A DNA stretch of 64,000 bases from NCBI GenBank assembly GCA_905234685.1, contig CAJOIR010000001.1:62001-126000 (forward strand), read 5' to 3'. Below are positions 27,370 to 36,720 of the stretch, piece by piece. The position numbers were made by a program, and so were the translations under genes. The stretch comes from Paludibacteraceae bacterium (GTDB lineage Bacteria; Bacteroidota; Bacteroidia; Bacteroidales; Paludibacteraceae). The notes under the pieces were generated by a model. It did no database searches. It was not told the DNA's origin and was given only the letters and a program-made list of their open reading frames with translations. Position 1 is the stretch's first letter; every line of letters starts with the position of its first letter.

Positions 27370-29963
27370 TGTATTGCTATTTTCTTTGACCCGTGGTTGG
27401 TCTTGATGATGTATATTCCCTGTGTAAGGCGGTCGGCGGTGTCTGCCACTTTCTGCCCGAAGATGTTATACACTGCTTCTATAACTTCGTCATCTGTAAG
27501 CAGCAGGTCTTCTATGCCGGTGTCATCGTCTGTGTAGTTGATATGTATGCTCTTCAGGTATGCTGCTGTGCTGGATGCGGTAATACGTATCATTACACTC
27601 CCTTGGAACGAGTCGGTGTTAGTGAAGGTAAAGTCTTTTGGAGTACCATCAAGAGTAACTTCTTCACCTACGTTATTCCCTCCTATCGTTACCTTAAGAC
27701 CTCCTGTCTTACCGCTGTTCACAGATGCGTTGACAACTATACTCTTTATGTCACAATCATCGGCATCATCAGTAGTGAGTACAGCAGTGCCTACAGGATT
27801 CTTGTTGGATCCGAAATGAGCACCTTTGGTCTCGTCGAAGCGTGCGAACTCACCTTCATTAAGTAATATGTTCCATGAATAGTCACCGAGAACGTTATCA
27901 CCTATGTTTGGATTCTCTGCAAAGGTGTAGCGATAGTTCTCACACACAAGTTCCTGCCCTTGCATACGTGCTTTGACAGTAATATTCAAGTTACCGCTCA
28001 CATTCGGAATGGTAAGCGTATCGCCAACATAGGTAAAGTCTCTGCCACGCACAAGGTTGGTTTCCAACGCTGTACCTATAGTTGCCGTTGTGGCGTCTCC
28101 TACTATAGTAATAGAGAAATCACGGATGGTGAGTACATATCCTTCTGCGGGTTTGACAACAGCTACAAGCGTATCTTTCGCTGTCACTTTGTCAACCTCA
28201 GGTTCTACAGTCACATTCTCCAAGTTCCAAGTAACGTTGCATATAGTGTAGAGGTAGAGAGCATAGAGTGTGATGTTTTCTGTTGGGTGGTAAATGCCAC
28301 CTGCCTGACCTGCGTTAGCATAGACAGCATCTGCTTGTGTGCTCCAACCGAGAAAAAGCCAGTCTTCATCGGCAACGACATCAGGAAGAACAACTCCTGC
28401 GCCTGCTTTGGTCTCTGCAAGAGTATCAATTGCGCAAGTGCCGTGTTCACCTGCATTGAAGGTGACTGTGAAAGGCTTTGTTGCTCCACCCATGAACTTG
28501 AATGTGATGATGCCGTCTTTCTCTGCTATATCTGTTATGGGGTAGTTGGTTATACTTTTGTATTCCTTAATGCTTTTTGAACCCGGGAATGGGTCTCCCG
28601 CATCACCTGTAGTGCTCACCTGACCGTTGTATGTGGTAGATGACACCTTCCCGTCTGCAGCCATGATAGCTACGCCCTGACGTGACACAGAGGCGTTATT
28701 GACAGTGTTGTTCTCCCATTTGGAGGCACTATACTGTATCTTCCAAATCAGCATACCGTGTCCGGGCAAGTATTTGTCCCACGACTTCTGCTGGCGGTTT
28801 TCGAGGATATAGAATGTGGTAGGGTTGGGGTTGCCTGCATCAAGGTTATGATTGCCTGTCGTGCTGATTACGAGTACCTCCTGTGAGCCTTGCAACTCCT
28901 GCAAGGTCACGTTCTCTGCAGCATTCAGAAGACGCGGCTTAGCCCAACCTGCAAACATACGTTCGTAGCCAGAAAAACCGGGAGGAGTGCGACTATTATT
29001 ATTGTATGCTCCTCCGTCCATCAAGTCCCAATAGCCGAGAGTAGGATTCTTGTATGAGGTGTCGTATAAGTCAGGCAGACCGAACACATGTCCGAACTCG
29101 TGGCACGGTGTGCCTATGCCAGCGCGCTTGCCTGCCATGCTGCCGTAGCCGTCCAACTCCTGATGACAGGAGAAAGTATTGATAATCTTGCCTCCGATAG
29201 TGATAGTTCTGCCATAATCCGAAGTAGTCAATTCCCATTCGCATGGCCAGACAGAGTCTTCGTCATCAGAGTCCGCCTCTCCATATCCGGCATAGAGCAC
29301 ATCAACGAAGTCAACATATCCGTCGTTGTCAACATCGTACTTGCTCATGTCGATAGTGTACTCGCTGAACGCTTTCTGACATGCCTGTGCCACCATTGCG
29401 CCTACACGCAAATCGTAGCCATCAGCATCGTTAGCGCCATAGTATTCCTTGTCTTTGTCCAATGTGACAGGGCCATATACATCCAACTCCGGAACGAACT
29501 TGCCGTCTGACTGGTCGCTGTAGTATTTTCTGACAGAGCCTGTAGCACCATTGTAGGTGTAGTTGTCACCGTTAAGCATCTCGTTGAACGCCTCTCTGGT
29601 GTTGACTGTCTGGAACTTTGTGTTTTTGTAGTTGACAAGTATGACGAGACCGCGCGATACCAGGTTGTTGCTACCTGCACGGCGAATAGCAGCTTTATGC
29701 TGCACACGTGATGCGGCGCGGCGTGCCCGCACCTGCTCCTCTGTAGGTTGTGCACCTGCTTTTAGGAGTAAGCCTTCTGCGTTCTTCGTGAGCATGTTGC
29801 CTTCTGCGTCAACCATGTAGTGATAAAGCTCGTCACCAACAACGCGGTATTCAATCTGTCTGCCGTCTGTCGTCTTGCCAGTACGTTTGCCAGGATGAGC
29901 GGGTACTGCGATTGCACTCACTGTAATCAGCAGCACAAGAATTGTCAATAGTGATTTCTTCAT
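27366..29963 (-). CDS. Secreted M6-family metalloprotease with T9SS-like tail
   Basis: The 865-residue protein has a signal peptide, an N-terminal propeptide of about 80 residues ([20 protein letters not shown]), and the catalytic domain with zinc motif HEFGH (His288-His292) in [19 protein letters not shown] nearby [17 protein letters not shown] is a candidate calcium site. Repeat-type domains follow, including an InlB-like segment LYALYLY, a jelly-roll region, and a C-terminal tail ending [22 protein letters not shown], which resembles T9SS type A sorting signals. It probably digests extracellular proteins. The small gene upstream encodes a protein that resembles its propeptide. Confidence 0.9.
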   Translation of the reverse strand: MKKSLLTILVLLITVSAIAVPAHPGKRTGKTTDGRQIEYRVVGDELYHYMVDAEGNMLTKNAEGLLLKAGAQPTEEQVRARRAASRVQHKAAIRRAGSNNLVSRGLVILVNYKNTKFQTVNTREAFNEMLNGDNYTYNGATGSVRKYYSDQSDGKFVPELDVYGPVTLDKDKEYYGANDADGYDLRVGAMVAQACQKAFSEYTIDMSKYDVDNDGYVDFVDVLYAGYGEADSDDEDSVWPCEWELTTSDYGRTITIGGKIINTFSCHQELDGYGSMAGKRAGIGTPCHEFGHVFGLPDLYDTSYKNPTLGYWDLMDGGAYNNNSRTPPGFSGYERMFAGWAKPRLLNAAENVTLQELQGSQEVLVISTTGNHNLDAGNPNPTTFYILENRQQKSWDKYLPGHGMLIWKIQYSASKWENNTVNNASVSRQGVAIMAADGKVSSTTYNGQVSTTGDAGDPFPGSKSIKEYKSITNYPITDIAEKDGIITFKFMGGATKPFTVTFNAGEHGTCAIDTLAETKAGAGVVLPDVVADEDWLFLGWSTQADAVYANAGQAGGIYHPTENITLYALYLYTICNVTWNLENVTVEPEVDKVTAKDTLVAVVKPAEGYVLTIRDFSITIVGDATTATIGTALETNLVRGRDFTYVGDTLTIPNVSGNLNITVKARMQGQELVCENYRYTFAENPNIGDNVLGDYSWNILLNEGEFARFDETKGAHFGSNKNPVGTAVLTTDDADDCDIKSIVVNASVNSGKTGGLKVTIGGNNVGEEVTLDGTPKDFTFTNTDSFQGSVMIRITASSTAAYLKSIHINYTDDDTGIEDLLLTDDEVIEAVYNIFGQKVADTADRLTQGIYIIKTNHGSKKIAIQ

Positions 29964-30006
29964 GACTTTTGTTATAGTTTAGTATTTTTGTTTTTCAATG
30001 AATGTA

Positions 30007-30342
30007 TTAATCTTTCAGTCCGTTTGGTATATGTCTCTCCACATAGCGTGCCTCACGGCGTGTGCGGTCTTCGGCATTGTGTGCAGTGCGGCATGTGGCT
30101 TTCACTTCGCCTCGCCGGTTTTTCTTCGCATAGCAGAACTTACCACGTTTGTTTTTCTTTATCAAGTAGCCGTCAAGTGTAGTCTGCCAGTGGCGGTGCT
30201 CGTCGCCGTGAAGTCTGTAAACGAGTGTGTCGCCGTTAGGCTGAATATGCTCCAAGGGTTGCTGTATGGCGCGTATATGCTGCTGTGCAGACAGTGTAAG
30301 GGCGAATGCCGCAAAGATGAGTATAAGGATGCTCTTATTCAT
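30007..30342 (-). CDS. Small secreted protein resembling an M6 protease propeptide
   Basis: The 111-residue protein has a signal peptide (MNKSILILIFAAFALTLSAQ) and then NGDTLVYRLHGDEHRHWQTT and DGYLIKKNKRGKFCYA. The segment lines up with the propeptide of the adjacent M6 protease, [20 protein letters not shown] then [14 protein letters not shown], including the Y-R-x-x-GDE core and the L-x-K-N step. It then ends in a basic tail, with no catalytic domain. It sits 14 bp after mlaF and 43 bp before the protease gene. It may chaperone or inhibit the protease, or be a remnant of a deleted second copy; the clean start and stop make a remnant less likely. Confidence 0.6.
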   Translation of the reverse strand: MNKSILILIFAAFALTLSAQQHIRAIQQPLEHIQPNGDTLVYRLHGDEHRHWQTTLDGYLIKKNKRGKFCYAKKNRRGEVKATCRTAHNAEDRTRREARYVERHIPNGLKD

Positions 30343-30356
30343 AGCGATATCAATTG

Positions 30357-31115
30357 TCAGTTGTTAACCCGTTTTACTTTCTTGAACAACTCACTTGCGA
30401 AGACAAAGTCGTCGAGTGCCTCGCTGTCGGCGTGGAATATATCATGCCTTGAGCCTTGCCACTCCTTCTTACCCTTAAGCAGGAAGACGATATTGTCGCC
30501 TATCTCCATGATGGAGTTCATGTCGTGCGAGTTGACTATAGTACAGATGTTGTATTCCTGCGTGATGTCCTGAATAAGGCGGTCGATTACGAGACTAGTC
30601 CTTGGATCGAGACCCGAGTTAGGCTCATCACAGAACAAGTAACGTGGGTTGAGCGCTATAGCACGCGCTATAGCGACACGTTTCTGCATACCGCCTGAAA
30701 TCTCGGAGGGCATAAGGCTGAAAGCTCGCTCCTCTATGTTGACACGGCTAAGGCAGAAACGCGCCCTATCCTGTTTCTCCCCGTCGGACATGGCAGACCA
30801 CATCTCAAGCGGGTACATCACATTCTCAAGCACTGTCTGCGAGTCGAAGAGAGCAGCACCCTGAAACAACATGCCTACCTCACGGCGTAGCAGACGTACT
30901 TCTTTCTCCTTCATGTCAGGCAGGTTTCTGCCATCGTACTCAATGCGTCCGGAGTCGATAGTGTGAAGGCCAATCACTGACTTCATCATCACCGTCTTTC
31001 CCGAGCCCGACTGTCCGATAATCATATTCACCTTGCCGTCCTCGAAGACAGTGCTTACATGGTCAAGCACCACTGTGCCTTCGAAACTCTTAACTATGTC
31101 GTCAACTTTAATCAT
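30357..31115 (-). CDS. mlaF: Phospholipid/organic-solvent-type ABC transporter ATPase (MlaF-like)
   Basis: The 252-residue ATPase has Walker A GQSGSGKT (34-41), signature EISGGMQKRVAIARA, Walker B RYLFCDEPNSGLDP and the switch region IVNSHDMNSIMEIGDNI. It partners the MlaE-like permease one base upstream to move phospholipids between inner and outer membranes. The usual third gene, an MCE-domain MlaD, is not found beside it. Confidence 0.92.
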   Translation of the reverse strand: MIKVDDIVKSFEGTVVLDHVSTVFEDGKVNMIIGQSGSGKTVMMKSVIGLHTIDSGRIEYDGRNLPDMKEKEVRLLRREVGMLFQGAALFDSQTVLENVMYPLEMWSAMSDGEKQDRARFCLSRVNIEERAFSLMPSEISGGMQKRVAIARAIALNPRYLFCDEPNSGLDPRTSLVIDRLIQDITQEYNICTIVNSHDMNSIMEIGDNIVFLLKGKKEWQGSRHDIFHADSEALDDFVFASELFKKVKRVNN

Positions 31116-31116
31116 G

Positions 31117-31860
31117 TCAGTTCAGCATTAGGTCAGTGAGAAGGAGGTTGAAGAAGAGTATAAGCACACTGGAGTTGACAACTGCACTTGTTGATGCCTT
31201 GCCGACCTCAAGCGCTCCGCCGTAAGCATAGTAACCATAGTAGGAAGATACTGAAGCGATGACAAAGGCGAAGACCAGAGACTTGGTGATAGAATACCAC
31301 ACATAGAAGGGAATGAAAGCATACTGAATGCCAAGCAGGTAGTCGGCAACGGTAATAACGTCTGTAAACATACCCACACAATATCCACCGACAAGTCCGA
31401 CAGCCATGGAGATAATAACAAGGACAGGCATCATCACCACGAAAGCTGCTATCTTGGGCATGATGAGGTAGTTGGCGCTGTTGACACCCATTATCTCGAG
31501 TGCATCGATCTGTTCGGTGATGCGCATGGTGCCTATCTCGGAGGCTATATTACTGCCCACCTTGCCTGCAAGTATGAGACACAGTATGGTTGAGGAGAAC
31601 TCAAGGAGGAGTGTGTCACGGGTGACGAGACCGGTAGAGTAGGTAGGCAGGAGAGGGTTGCTGGTATTGAGTTTGGTCTGAATAGTCAATATTGCGCCTA
31701 TGAAGACGGATATGATGATGACAATGGGAAGGGACTGTATGCCCTGCTTCTCCAATTCACGGGAGAACTGCCTCCAGAACATACGCCACTTGTCAGGCAT
31801 ACGGAAGACCCGCTGCATCAAGAGGAAATACTCACCTACGGTTACAAAAAACTTCTTCAT
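31117..31860 (-). CDS. mlaE: MlaE-like ABC transporter permease
   Basis: About 247 residues from ATG 31860; a start at 31887 would lie upstream of the predicted transcript start, since the -7 element is at 31885-31892. The protein has five or six hydrophobic segments and the MlaE family core LGKVGSNIASEIGTMRITEQIDALEIMG (read here as AGKVGSNIASEIGTM then RITEQIDALEIMG), plus VISMAVGLVGGYCVG. It forms the membrane channel of the Mla lipid-trafficking complex. One base separates it from mlaF. Confidence 0.93.
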   Translation of the reverse strand: MKKFFVTVGEYFLLMQRVFRMPDKWRMFWRQFSRELEKQGIQSLPIVIIISVFIGAILTIQTKLNTSNPLLPTYSTGLVTRDTLLLEFSSTILCLILAGKVGSNIASEIGTMRITEQIDALEIMGVNSANYLIMPKIAAFVVMMPVLVIISMAVGLVGGYCVGMFTDVITVADYLLGIQYAFIPFYVWYSITKSLVFAFVIASVSSYYGYYAYGGALEVGKASTSAVVNSSVLILFFNLLLTDLMLN

Positions 31861-31884
31861 AAGAAAGAATATGTTATAAGTGCG

Positions 31885-31916
31885 CAAAGGTAATGATTTT
31901 TATTGACATGTCAAAA
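31885..31916 (-). promoter_or_regulatory. Promoter of the mlaE-to-O-antigen-ligase run
   Basis: On the minus strand TTTTG (31916-31912), 19 bp and TACCTTTG (31892-31885) match the consensus. It lies about 25 bp before the mlaE ATG at 31860. It is the only clear promoter I found for the 12-kb run downstream. Confidence 0.7.
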
Positions 31917-31969
31917 TATATACCAGAAATAGTGAGTAATGTTGTTAAAGGTAGTGTAATGGTAGCGCG

Positions 31970-31991
31970 ATGTTCCGTTCATGTTCCGTTG
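31970..31991. repeat. Two-unit 11-bp repeat ATGTTCCGTTC/G
   Basis: ATGTTCCGTTC (31970-31980) and ATGTTCCGTTG (31981-31991) are adjacent. The same pair, with one change, recurs at 63371-63392 in another intergenic region. Confidence 0.7.
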
Positions 31992-32025
31992 ATACTATAG
32001 TTGTGTTTGTGTTCTTCAGTCACAA

Positions 32026-32053
32026 CAGGAGCGGACAATGACGCCCGCTCCTG
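32026..32053 (-). terminator. Stem-loop after the large secreted-protein gene
   Basis: CAGGAGCGG (32026-32034) pairs with CCGCTCCTG (32045-32053) across a 10-nt loop, about 30 bp past the stop of the 32082-35963 gene. The run after it on the minus strand is only mildly T-rich, so it may be a terminator or a 3'-end stabiliser. Confidence 0.6.
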
Positions 32054-32081
32054 AGTGATTTGCCGTTGATATGAGACAGCG

Positions 32082-35000
32082 TTATTTCAGGAAGAACTTC
32101 TTGCCGTTCTTGATGACAATACCCTTGTAGGAGTCAGTGACTTTGAGACCAAGGATATTGTACATGTCGCCATCCTCGAACAAAGCCTGCAGGTCTTCGA
32201 GTCCTGTGTTCTGCTCATAGACAGCATGCACAGTGAGGTCGGACTGCACATTGGAGAAGTCGGTATCCCACTCCTTGAAGGTGTAACCCTCAACAACGGG
32301 GGCTTCAGGCGCCGAAGCTGCCTCGCCCTGCTTAACGGTCTGGGTCTTTAGTACGACATCCTCAAAGCCGAGGAAGGTGACAGTGAAGTACTTGACAGGT
32401 TCGGGAATGTCGCTACCGTGAACTACGGTTATGTCAACGATGCCGGTTCCTGAGCCATTGGTACGGCGCATGTAGAGGGTGTTGCCATAAGTACCACGTG
32501 GTATGATGCCCTTACCGAGGTTGTAGTCGCCTTTGGCAGTGCCTGTCTCTATGGCTTCAATGAGAGGCGTTGTGAAGGCAGTGTCGGTGTAGATATTCCA
32601 TGCGTTGTAACCGATGATGCTAATGACATCGCCTTCGGTGAAGCTGCCTTCGCTGAGTGTGACGGCAATATAGAGTGCATTTCCTCCCGACTTGAGTCCC
32701 TTCTTAGGCAGAGCAGAAGCCTCGACAGCAGAGTTGTAAGTAGCACTTTCGGTGCTCCATGTCTTGTTCTCGTCCTTGGTGAGGAGTGCAACAGTGCCGT
32801 TGGTGGCAGGCAGTGCCTCATTCATGGTAGTTGTGCTGCCGTCGAATGTCCACTTGAAGACGACATCGGGAGTCTCGGAACTTTTCTCCTTGAAGATTGC
32901 CTTGACAGTAACGTCAGCCGTTATTGTAAGTGTGAGTACGTTAGTCGCCTCGTTGAATCCATCCCAGCCACTGAACTCATAGTTTTCGTTTGGAGTTGCA
33001 GTGAAGGTTAGTATGGTGTTCTCTTCAACGTTGTTGAGGTCGGCAGCGCCGCTCACGGCAATCTTGCCGTTTTCCTCAACGACGGTAACCTTGTAGTAGT
33101 TGACAGCGGCTTTCTCTTTGAAGAGCGCCTTGACGGTGGTATCCTGTGTGACGGTGAGAGTCAGTTCGTTGCTTGTCTCGCTGAAGCCTTCCCACTTGTC
33201 GAATAGATAGCCTTCGTCAGGAGTAGCGACGAGTGTGAGAGCAGTGCCTTCGAGCACATGAGTGAGGTCAACAGAAGAGTCTTTCGCCTCAATCTTGCCG
33301 TTTTCAGCCTGGAGTGTGACAGCAAAGTACTGTGGCTCGACATATTTGTTGAGTTGCATCTTGGTGAAACCGCCGTCGCCTCCCGTCTGGTTGCTCTCGA
33401 TAGCGATGAAGTTTGCCTTCTCATGGTCAAGTGCGACTTCTATGCTACTGCCTGACGAAGCGATGGAGGTGACATCGGACTTCACACCATTGACGTAGAT
33501 GACAACAGCACGTTTGCCAGCTGAGCCTGAGGTAAGAGATACAGATTTGGCTCCGGCAGGCAACGCCATATAGATACGGCTTCTGCCACTTGAGACGCGC
33601 ATGTTGCTCTTCTCCTCGGTGCTCTTGGCGAACTTGACACCCTTATCCTTGTCGAAGCCGTAAGGAGCGAAGATATATGCAGGTACAGTGTCGAAGACAA
33701 CAAGTGAGTCGAGTTCTGCTGTTGCAGGAGCGAGAGCAACGGATTGGAGAGCGTATGCCTTCTTGTCGCCGTCAGCACCCGTGATGACGAGTTTGCCTTC
33801 TTCGAGAGCAACAGCAGGCGTATCTACCGCCCAAGAGGCGAACTTGATACTGTCGAGGACAACAGAAGGAGCGTCTTCGCCAGCGAGATAAGGTACTGTT
33901 ATTACAGCCTTGGCGCCATCAATAGCACCTTTTGCGCCATTGGAGAAGAGGACTTCGTAGAGGTCTTTGTTGGCAGCGGCAGTGAGGACGGTTATCTTGT
34001 ATATGCCTTTTGCAGCCTCGGCGTCCTCGGGAGTGACTGTGACTGTCAGCGTGTCGGCATCAGCAGTGATCTCAGTCTTCGCTGCTGCATCGGTCGGTGT
34101 GGCAATCACGTCGGCAGGCAGAGGGTTCTCTGCTCCGTACTCCTTGGTGACGGTGTAAGAATACACTGTGTCAGCGAAGGCGGGTGAGAGTGTGTAGCCT
34201 TTCACCGAGAGAGCCTTGAGGGTGTTGACTTTGCTGAGTGAGGCAGCCTTGGTGACGCTGACCGTATAATGCGCTACGTCTCCGTTCTCGGCGGTGACAT
34301 CAATCATCTGCGAGGTGGCATCAGCGCCAGGTGCAGGCACGTTGAGAGTGAATCCGGAAGCCGGAGTTGCCGTGGCGAGAACATGGTTGAGAGTGTATGT
34401 GACGAGTACAGCGGCGCTAGTGTCGGAAGCAGCGACCACATAGTTGTAGTTGTTGCCGTCAGGTTTCACTTCCTCACTGTTGACGAGGAGGTGTGCTATG
34501 GTGTTGTCGCCGCTTGCCTCGCAAGGTCGTGTGACATATACGGTGTCGAAGGTGACATTCCACTGGTCGTTGCCACCTCCACGGTAGATATAAAGCGCCT
34601 GTTTGCCTTGAGCGGCGGCAGGGAGGACTATTGTCATCGCACCTGTAGGACAAACGACAGGTTCAGCCGCACTTGCCTTGGTGTAGGTGATGCCCTGGTC
34701 ATAGACGAGTTCTGAGCCGCTCTTGTCTGCGTAGAGCATGAAATGTCCGAGGTCAGCCGCAGCAGTGATGTTAATTGTAAACATGTCGCCAGCCTGGAAT
34801 GTGCCGCTTGCGAGTTTGACGCCGAAGTAGTTGTTCTTGTCAAGTTTCTTGCTGTCGCCTTTTGAGAAACTTGTCTCCACAGAGCCTCCTGCTACGCCCG
34901 ACACCTCCTGTTGTGTGGTTGCACGGATGAGTTCGCCGCAGAGTTTGGTGACTTCTAAAGTGAAGGTATTCGACATCACCCAGTTGTCGCCGTTGAAGTC

Positions 35001-35963
35001 GTTCTTAGCGTTGCAGTGGAACTTGTAAGAGCCGGCAGCGTCAGGGGTGAAGGTATAGGTGGCTTCTGTGGCTCCCTCTATCTGTATGCCGTAGTCACCG
35101 ACCCACTGATATTGAGTGGCATTGGCGGCGTTGCATGTGAGAGTGACAGGTATTCCGATGAAACCATTGTTTGGTCCGGTGACAACAGCCTCAACAACAG
35201 GTGACTTGCTTGCCACACTGATTGCTATCGCCTCTGTCACTGCACCGCACACGGTGTCATTTGGCTCCTGAGCAGCGGTGAAGGAGTGGTTGCCTGCAGT
35301 GGCAGTCCACGGAGAGGTGACTTCGGTCTCGCCGTCGTAAATCTTCACGTTGTTGCCGTTGCCGCCTGTGACGGAGAAGGTGATGATGTCGCCTTCGTAC
35401 ACGTTTTCGGTCTTGTCGGCTTTGAGAGCGAGTGCCTCAGCGGGAGCGGTGCAAGTCTCGGCTGCTCCGAAGGTGACAGCCACGATGTCGGCATTGCCGC
35501 TCAGCACGAGTTGTATGTAGCTGTCGGCAGCAACGGGTTCGCTGAACTCGATGGTGAACTCATTGTCGCAGGTGTTCTTCGGAATCTGATAAGACGTGTT
35601 GCCTCCGGTAGTATTGTAGGTGACATTGGAAGCTGAGGCTGCGGAGCCTTCAAGGGTGGCTGAGACAGATACGGACTTAAGTGTCCTGTTGGAGCCTGAC
35701 TTTGCCGCCACAGTGAGTTCGGAGATGCTGTTGTAGGTCTGAACGGTGAAATAGGAACTGCCGGTTTTGTAGCCGGTGATGCCATCGCATTTGGTATCCT
35801 GTTCGGAGAAGGCATTCCCTGACTTGTTGGTCACCCTGCCGACACCTGCCACCTCATACCAGTTGCCTGAAGGTGTCACTTCGGACAATGTGATTGTCTG
35901 TGCCATTGCACTCATGCCAAGCATAGCCAAGAAAGCCAATGCAAAGAGTCTGATTTTCTTCAT
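32082..35963 (-). CDS. Large secreted multidomain protein (Ig-like, cadherin-like, InlB-type repeats)
   Basis: The 1293-residue protein has a signal peptide (MKKIRLFALAFLAMLGMSAMAQ) and then beta-rich modules. These include an Ig-like domain around TYTFTPDAAGSYKFHCNA and cadherin-like beta-sandwich modules (LKALSVKGYTLSPAFADTVY). Two divergent InlB B-repeats follow, near LVATPDEGYLFDKWEGF and FTATPNENYEFSGWDGF. After these comes a Listeria-Bacteroides-type repeat (EAPVVEGYTFKEWD) and the tail MYNILGLKVTDSYKGIVI, which resembles a T9SS signal. No catalytic motif is visible; it is probably a surface or secreted binding protein. It shares an Ig-like stretch and an upstream box with the gene at 36721-39540. 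Confidence 0.8.
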   Translation of the reverse strand: MKKIRLFALAFLAMLGMSAMAQTITLSEVTPSGNWYEVAGVGRVTNKSGNAFSEQDTKCDGITGYKTGSSYFTVQTYNSISELTVAAKSGSNRTLKSVSVSATLEGSAASASNVTYNTTGGNTSYQIPKNTCDNEFTIEFSEPVAADSYIQLVLSGNADIVAVTFGAAETCTAPAEALALKADKTENVYEGDIITFSVTGGNGNNVKIYDGETEVTSPWTATAGNHSFTAAQEPNDTVCGAVTEAIAISVASKSPVVEAVVTGPNNGFIGIPVTLTCNAANATQYQWVGDYGIQIEGATEATYTFTPDAAGSYKFHCNAKNDFNGDNWVMSNTFTLEVTKLCGELIRATTQQEVSGVAGGSVETSFSKGDSKKLDKNNYFGVKLASGTFQAGDMFTINITAAADLGHFMLYADKSGSELVYDQGITYTKASAAEPVVCPTGAMTIVLPAAAQGKQALYIYRGGGNDQWNVTFDTVYVTRPCEASGDNTIAHLLVNSEEVKPDGNNYNYVVAASDTSAAVLVTYTLNHVLATATPASGFTLNVPAPGADATSQMIDVTAENGDVAHYTVSVTKAASLSKVNTLKALSVKGYTLSPAFADTVYSYTVTKEYGAENPLPADVIATPTDAAAKTEITADADTLTVTVTPEDAEAAKGIYKITVLTAAANKDLYEVLFSNGAKGAIDGAKAVITVPYLAGEDAPSVVLDSIKFASWAVDTPAVALEEGKLVITGADGDKKAYALQSVALAPATAELDSLVVFDTVPAYIFAPYGFDKDKGVKFAKSTEEKSNMRVSSGRSRIYMALPAGAKSVSLTSGSAGKRAVVIYVNGVKSDVTSIASSGSSIEVALDHEKANFIAIESNQTGGDGGFTKMQLNKYVEPQYFAVTLQAENGKIEAKDSSVDLTHVLEGTALTLVATPDEGYLFDKWEGFSETSNELTLTVTQDTTVKALFKEKAAVNYYKVTVVEENGKIAVSGAADLNNVEENTILTFTATPNENYEFSGWDGFNEATNVLTLTITADVTVKAIFKEKSSETPDVVFKWTFDGSTTTMNEALPATNGTVALLTKDENKTWSTESATYNSAVEASALPKKGLKSGGNALYIAVTLSEGSFTEGDVISIIGYNAWNIYTDTAFTTPLIEAIETGTAKGDYNLGKGIIPRGTYGNTLYMRRTNGSGTGIVDITVVHGSDIPEPVKYFTVTFLGFEDVVLKTQTVKQGEAASAPEAPVVEGYTFKEWDTDFSNVQSDLTVHAVYEQNTGLEDLQALFEDGDMYNILGLKVTDSYKGIVIKNGKKFFLK

Positions 35964-36043
35964 AACGGTTTGATTTATAAATTTATATATATTATGCTCT
36001 TGTTTATAATATAGTGTTTACGTCACCGCCTTTTTCCACATTG

Positions 36044-36086
36044 CAAAGTTACGCCAACTCTTGCGGCATGATGTGTAATAATTGAC
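36044..36086 (-). promoter_or_regulatory. Promoter with 17-bp upstream box for the 1293-residue protein
   Basis: On the minus strand TAACTTTG (36051-36044) is a full-consensus -7 element about 80 bp before the ATG. No TTTG stands at the normal place. Instead the box GTCAATTATTACACATC (36086-36070) ends 18 bp upstream of it. The identical box with identical spacing precedes the gene at 36721-39540. Confidence 0.65.
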
Positions 36087-36124
36087 ATATTTGGTTAACT
36101 GGGTAATTGTGGAACTGGCTAACT

Positions 36125-36196
36125 GGTTAATAGGCTAAAAGGCTAAGAGGCTAAGAGGTTATAAGGTTATAAGGCTAAAAGGTTAAGAGGCTAATT
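36125..36196. repeat. Nine-unit 8-bp tandem array (GGYTAANA)
   Basis: Nine contiguous octamers of the form GGCTAAAA, GGCTAAGA, GGTTATAA or GGTTAAGA. Contiguous units and exact phase show origin by tandem duplication. Confidence 0.88.
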
Positions 36197-36224
36197 GGGG
36201 AAACTTGAAACCTGAAACATGGGT

Positions 36225-36330
36225 GTCAAAAGTGTCAAAAGTGCCAAAAATGCCAAAACATTTTTTAAGAGATTCCTAATAGTAGAATATTGGTGGCAAA
36301 AGTCTCAAAAGTCTCAATAATCTCATGCAA
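36225..36330. repeat. Two related 9-bp tandem arrays
   Basis: Four units at 36225-36260 (GTCAAAAGT twice, GCCAAAAAT, GCCAAAACA) and four at 36295-36330 (GGCAAAAGT, CTCAAAAGT, CTCAATAAT, CTCATGCAA). They share the CAAAAGT core and are separated by 34 bp. Confidence 0.75.
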
Positions 36331-36427
36331 ATATTGTGCTGTTTCTCTATGTTAATCCCACGGTATGGGCAAAAATGACGAAAGAAATATGACAAAAATC
36401 AAAAGAAAAACTGAAAATGCGACCTTG

Positions 36428-36460
36428 AAGCACTATACGATCACTATAGGATCACTATAC
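36428..36460. repeat. Three-unit 11-bp array (GATCACTATAS)
   Basis: AAGCACTATAC, GATCACTATAG and GATCACTATAC are contiguous 11-bp units. Confidence 0.75.
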
Positions 36461-36574
36461 CTTCTCGGTTGCATTGTTGCAAAGTTGCACAAAAATGTAT
36501 CCCCCGCACACAGATCTGCAACAATGCGACAATGCAACTTTTCCGTGTAATCCGTTTAATTCGTGGTTAATTTC

Positions 36575-36605
36575 GTAGGGGCGACCCCGTGTGGTCGCCC
36601 GATAT
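36575..36605 (+). repeat. Palindromic GGGGCGACC element, copy 1
   Basis: The core GGGGCGACCCCGTGTGGTC with flanking bases forms an internal palindrome (GGGCGACC pairing with GGTCGCCC). An inverted copy at 39760-39790 is identical over 31 bp except one base. Similarity extends about 22 bp further upstream, where this copy has TCCGTTTAATTCGTG. A shorter relative with AAGGGCGAC and GTCGCCCTT arms is at 36633-36667. Confidence 0.85.
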
Positions 36606-36632
36606 TTGTGATATCCGTGTTTAAAAAACAGC

Positions 36633-36667
36633 AAGGGCGACCACACTGCGCTAATGCTGTCGCCCTT
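36633..36667. repeat. Second palindromic element with GGGCGAC arms
   Basis: AAGGGCGAC (36633-36641) and GTCGCCCTT (36659-36667) are inverted 9-bp arms around a 17-bp centre that contains CCACACTGCG. It ends 53 bp downstream of the stop of the 36721-39540 gene and may act as a stem-loop there. Confidence 0.65.
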
Positions 36668-36720
36668 ACAAATTAGCCTTTTAACCTAATAACCTAATTA
36701 AAAGGGTCGGGGAGAGGTTC

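Larger units (their letters stand above)
35964..36720. other. Repeat-rich 757-bp spacer between two large secreted-protein genes
   Basis: No gene is supported. The spacer holds the promoter and box at 36044-36086, an 8-bp array (36125-36196), two 9-bp arrays (36225-36330), an 11-bp array (36428-36460) and two palindromic elements (36575-36605 and 36633-36667). Short frames here translate the repeats only. Confidence 0.8.
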
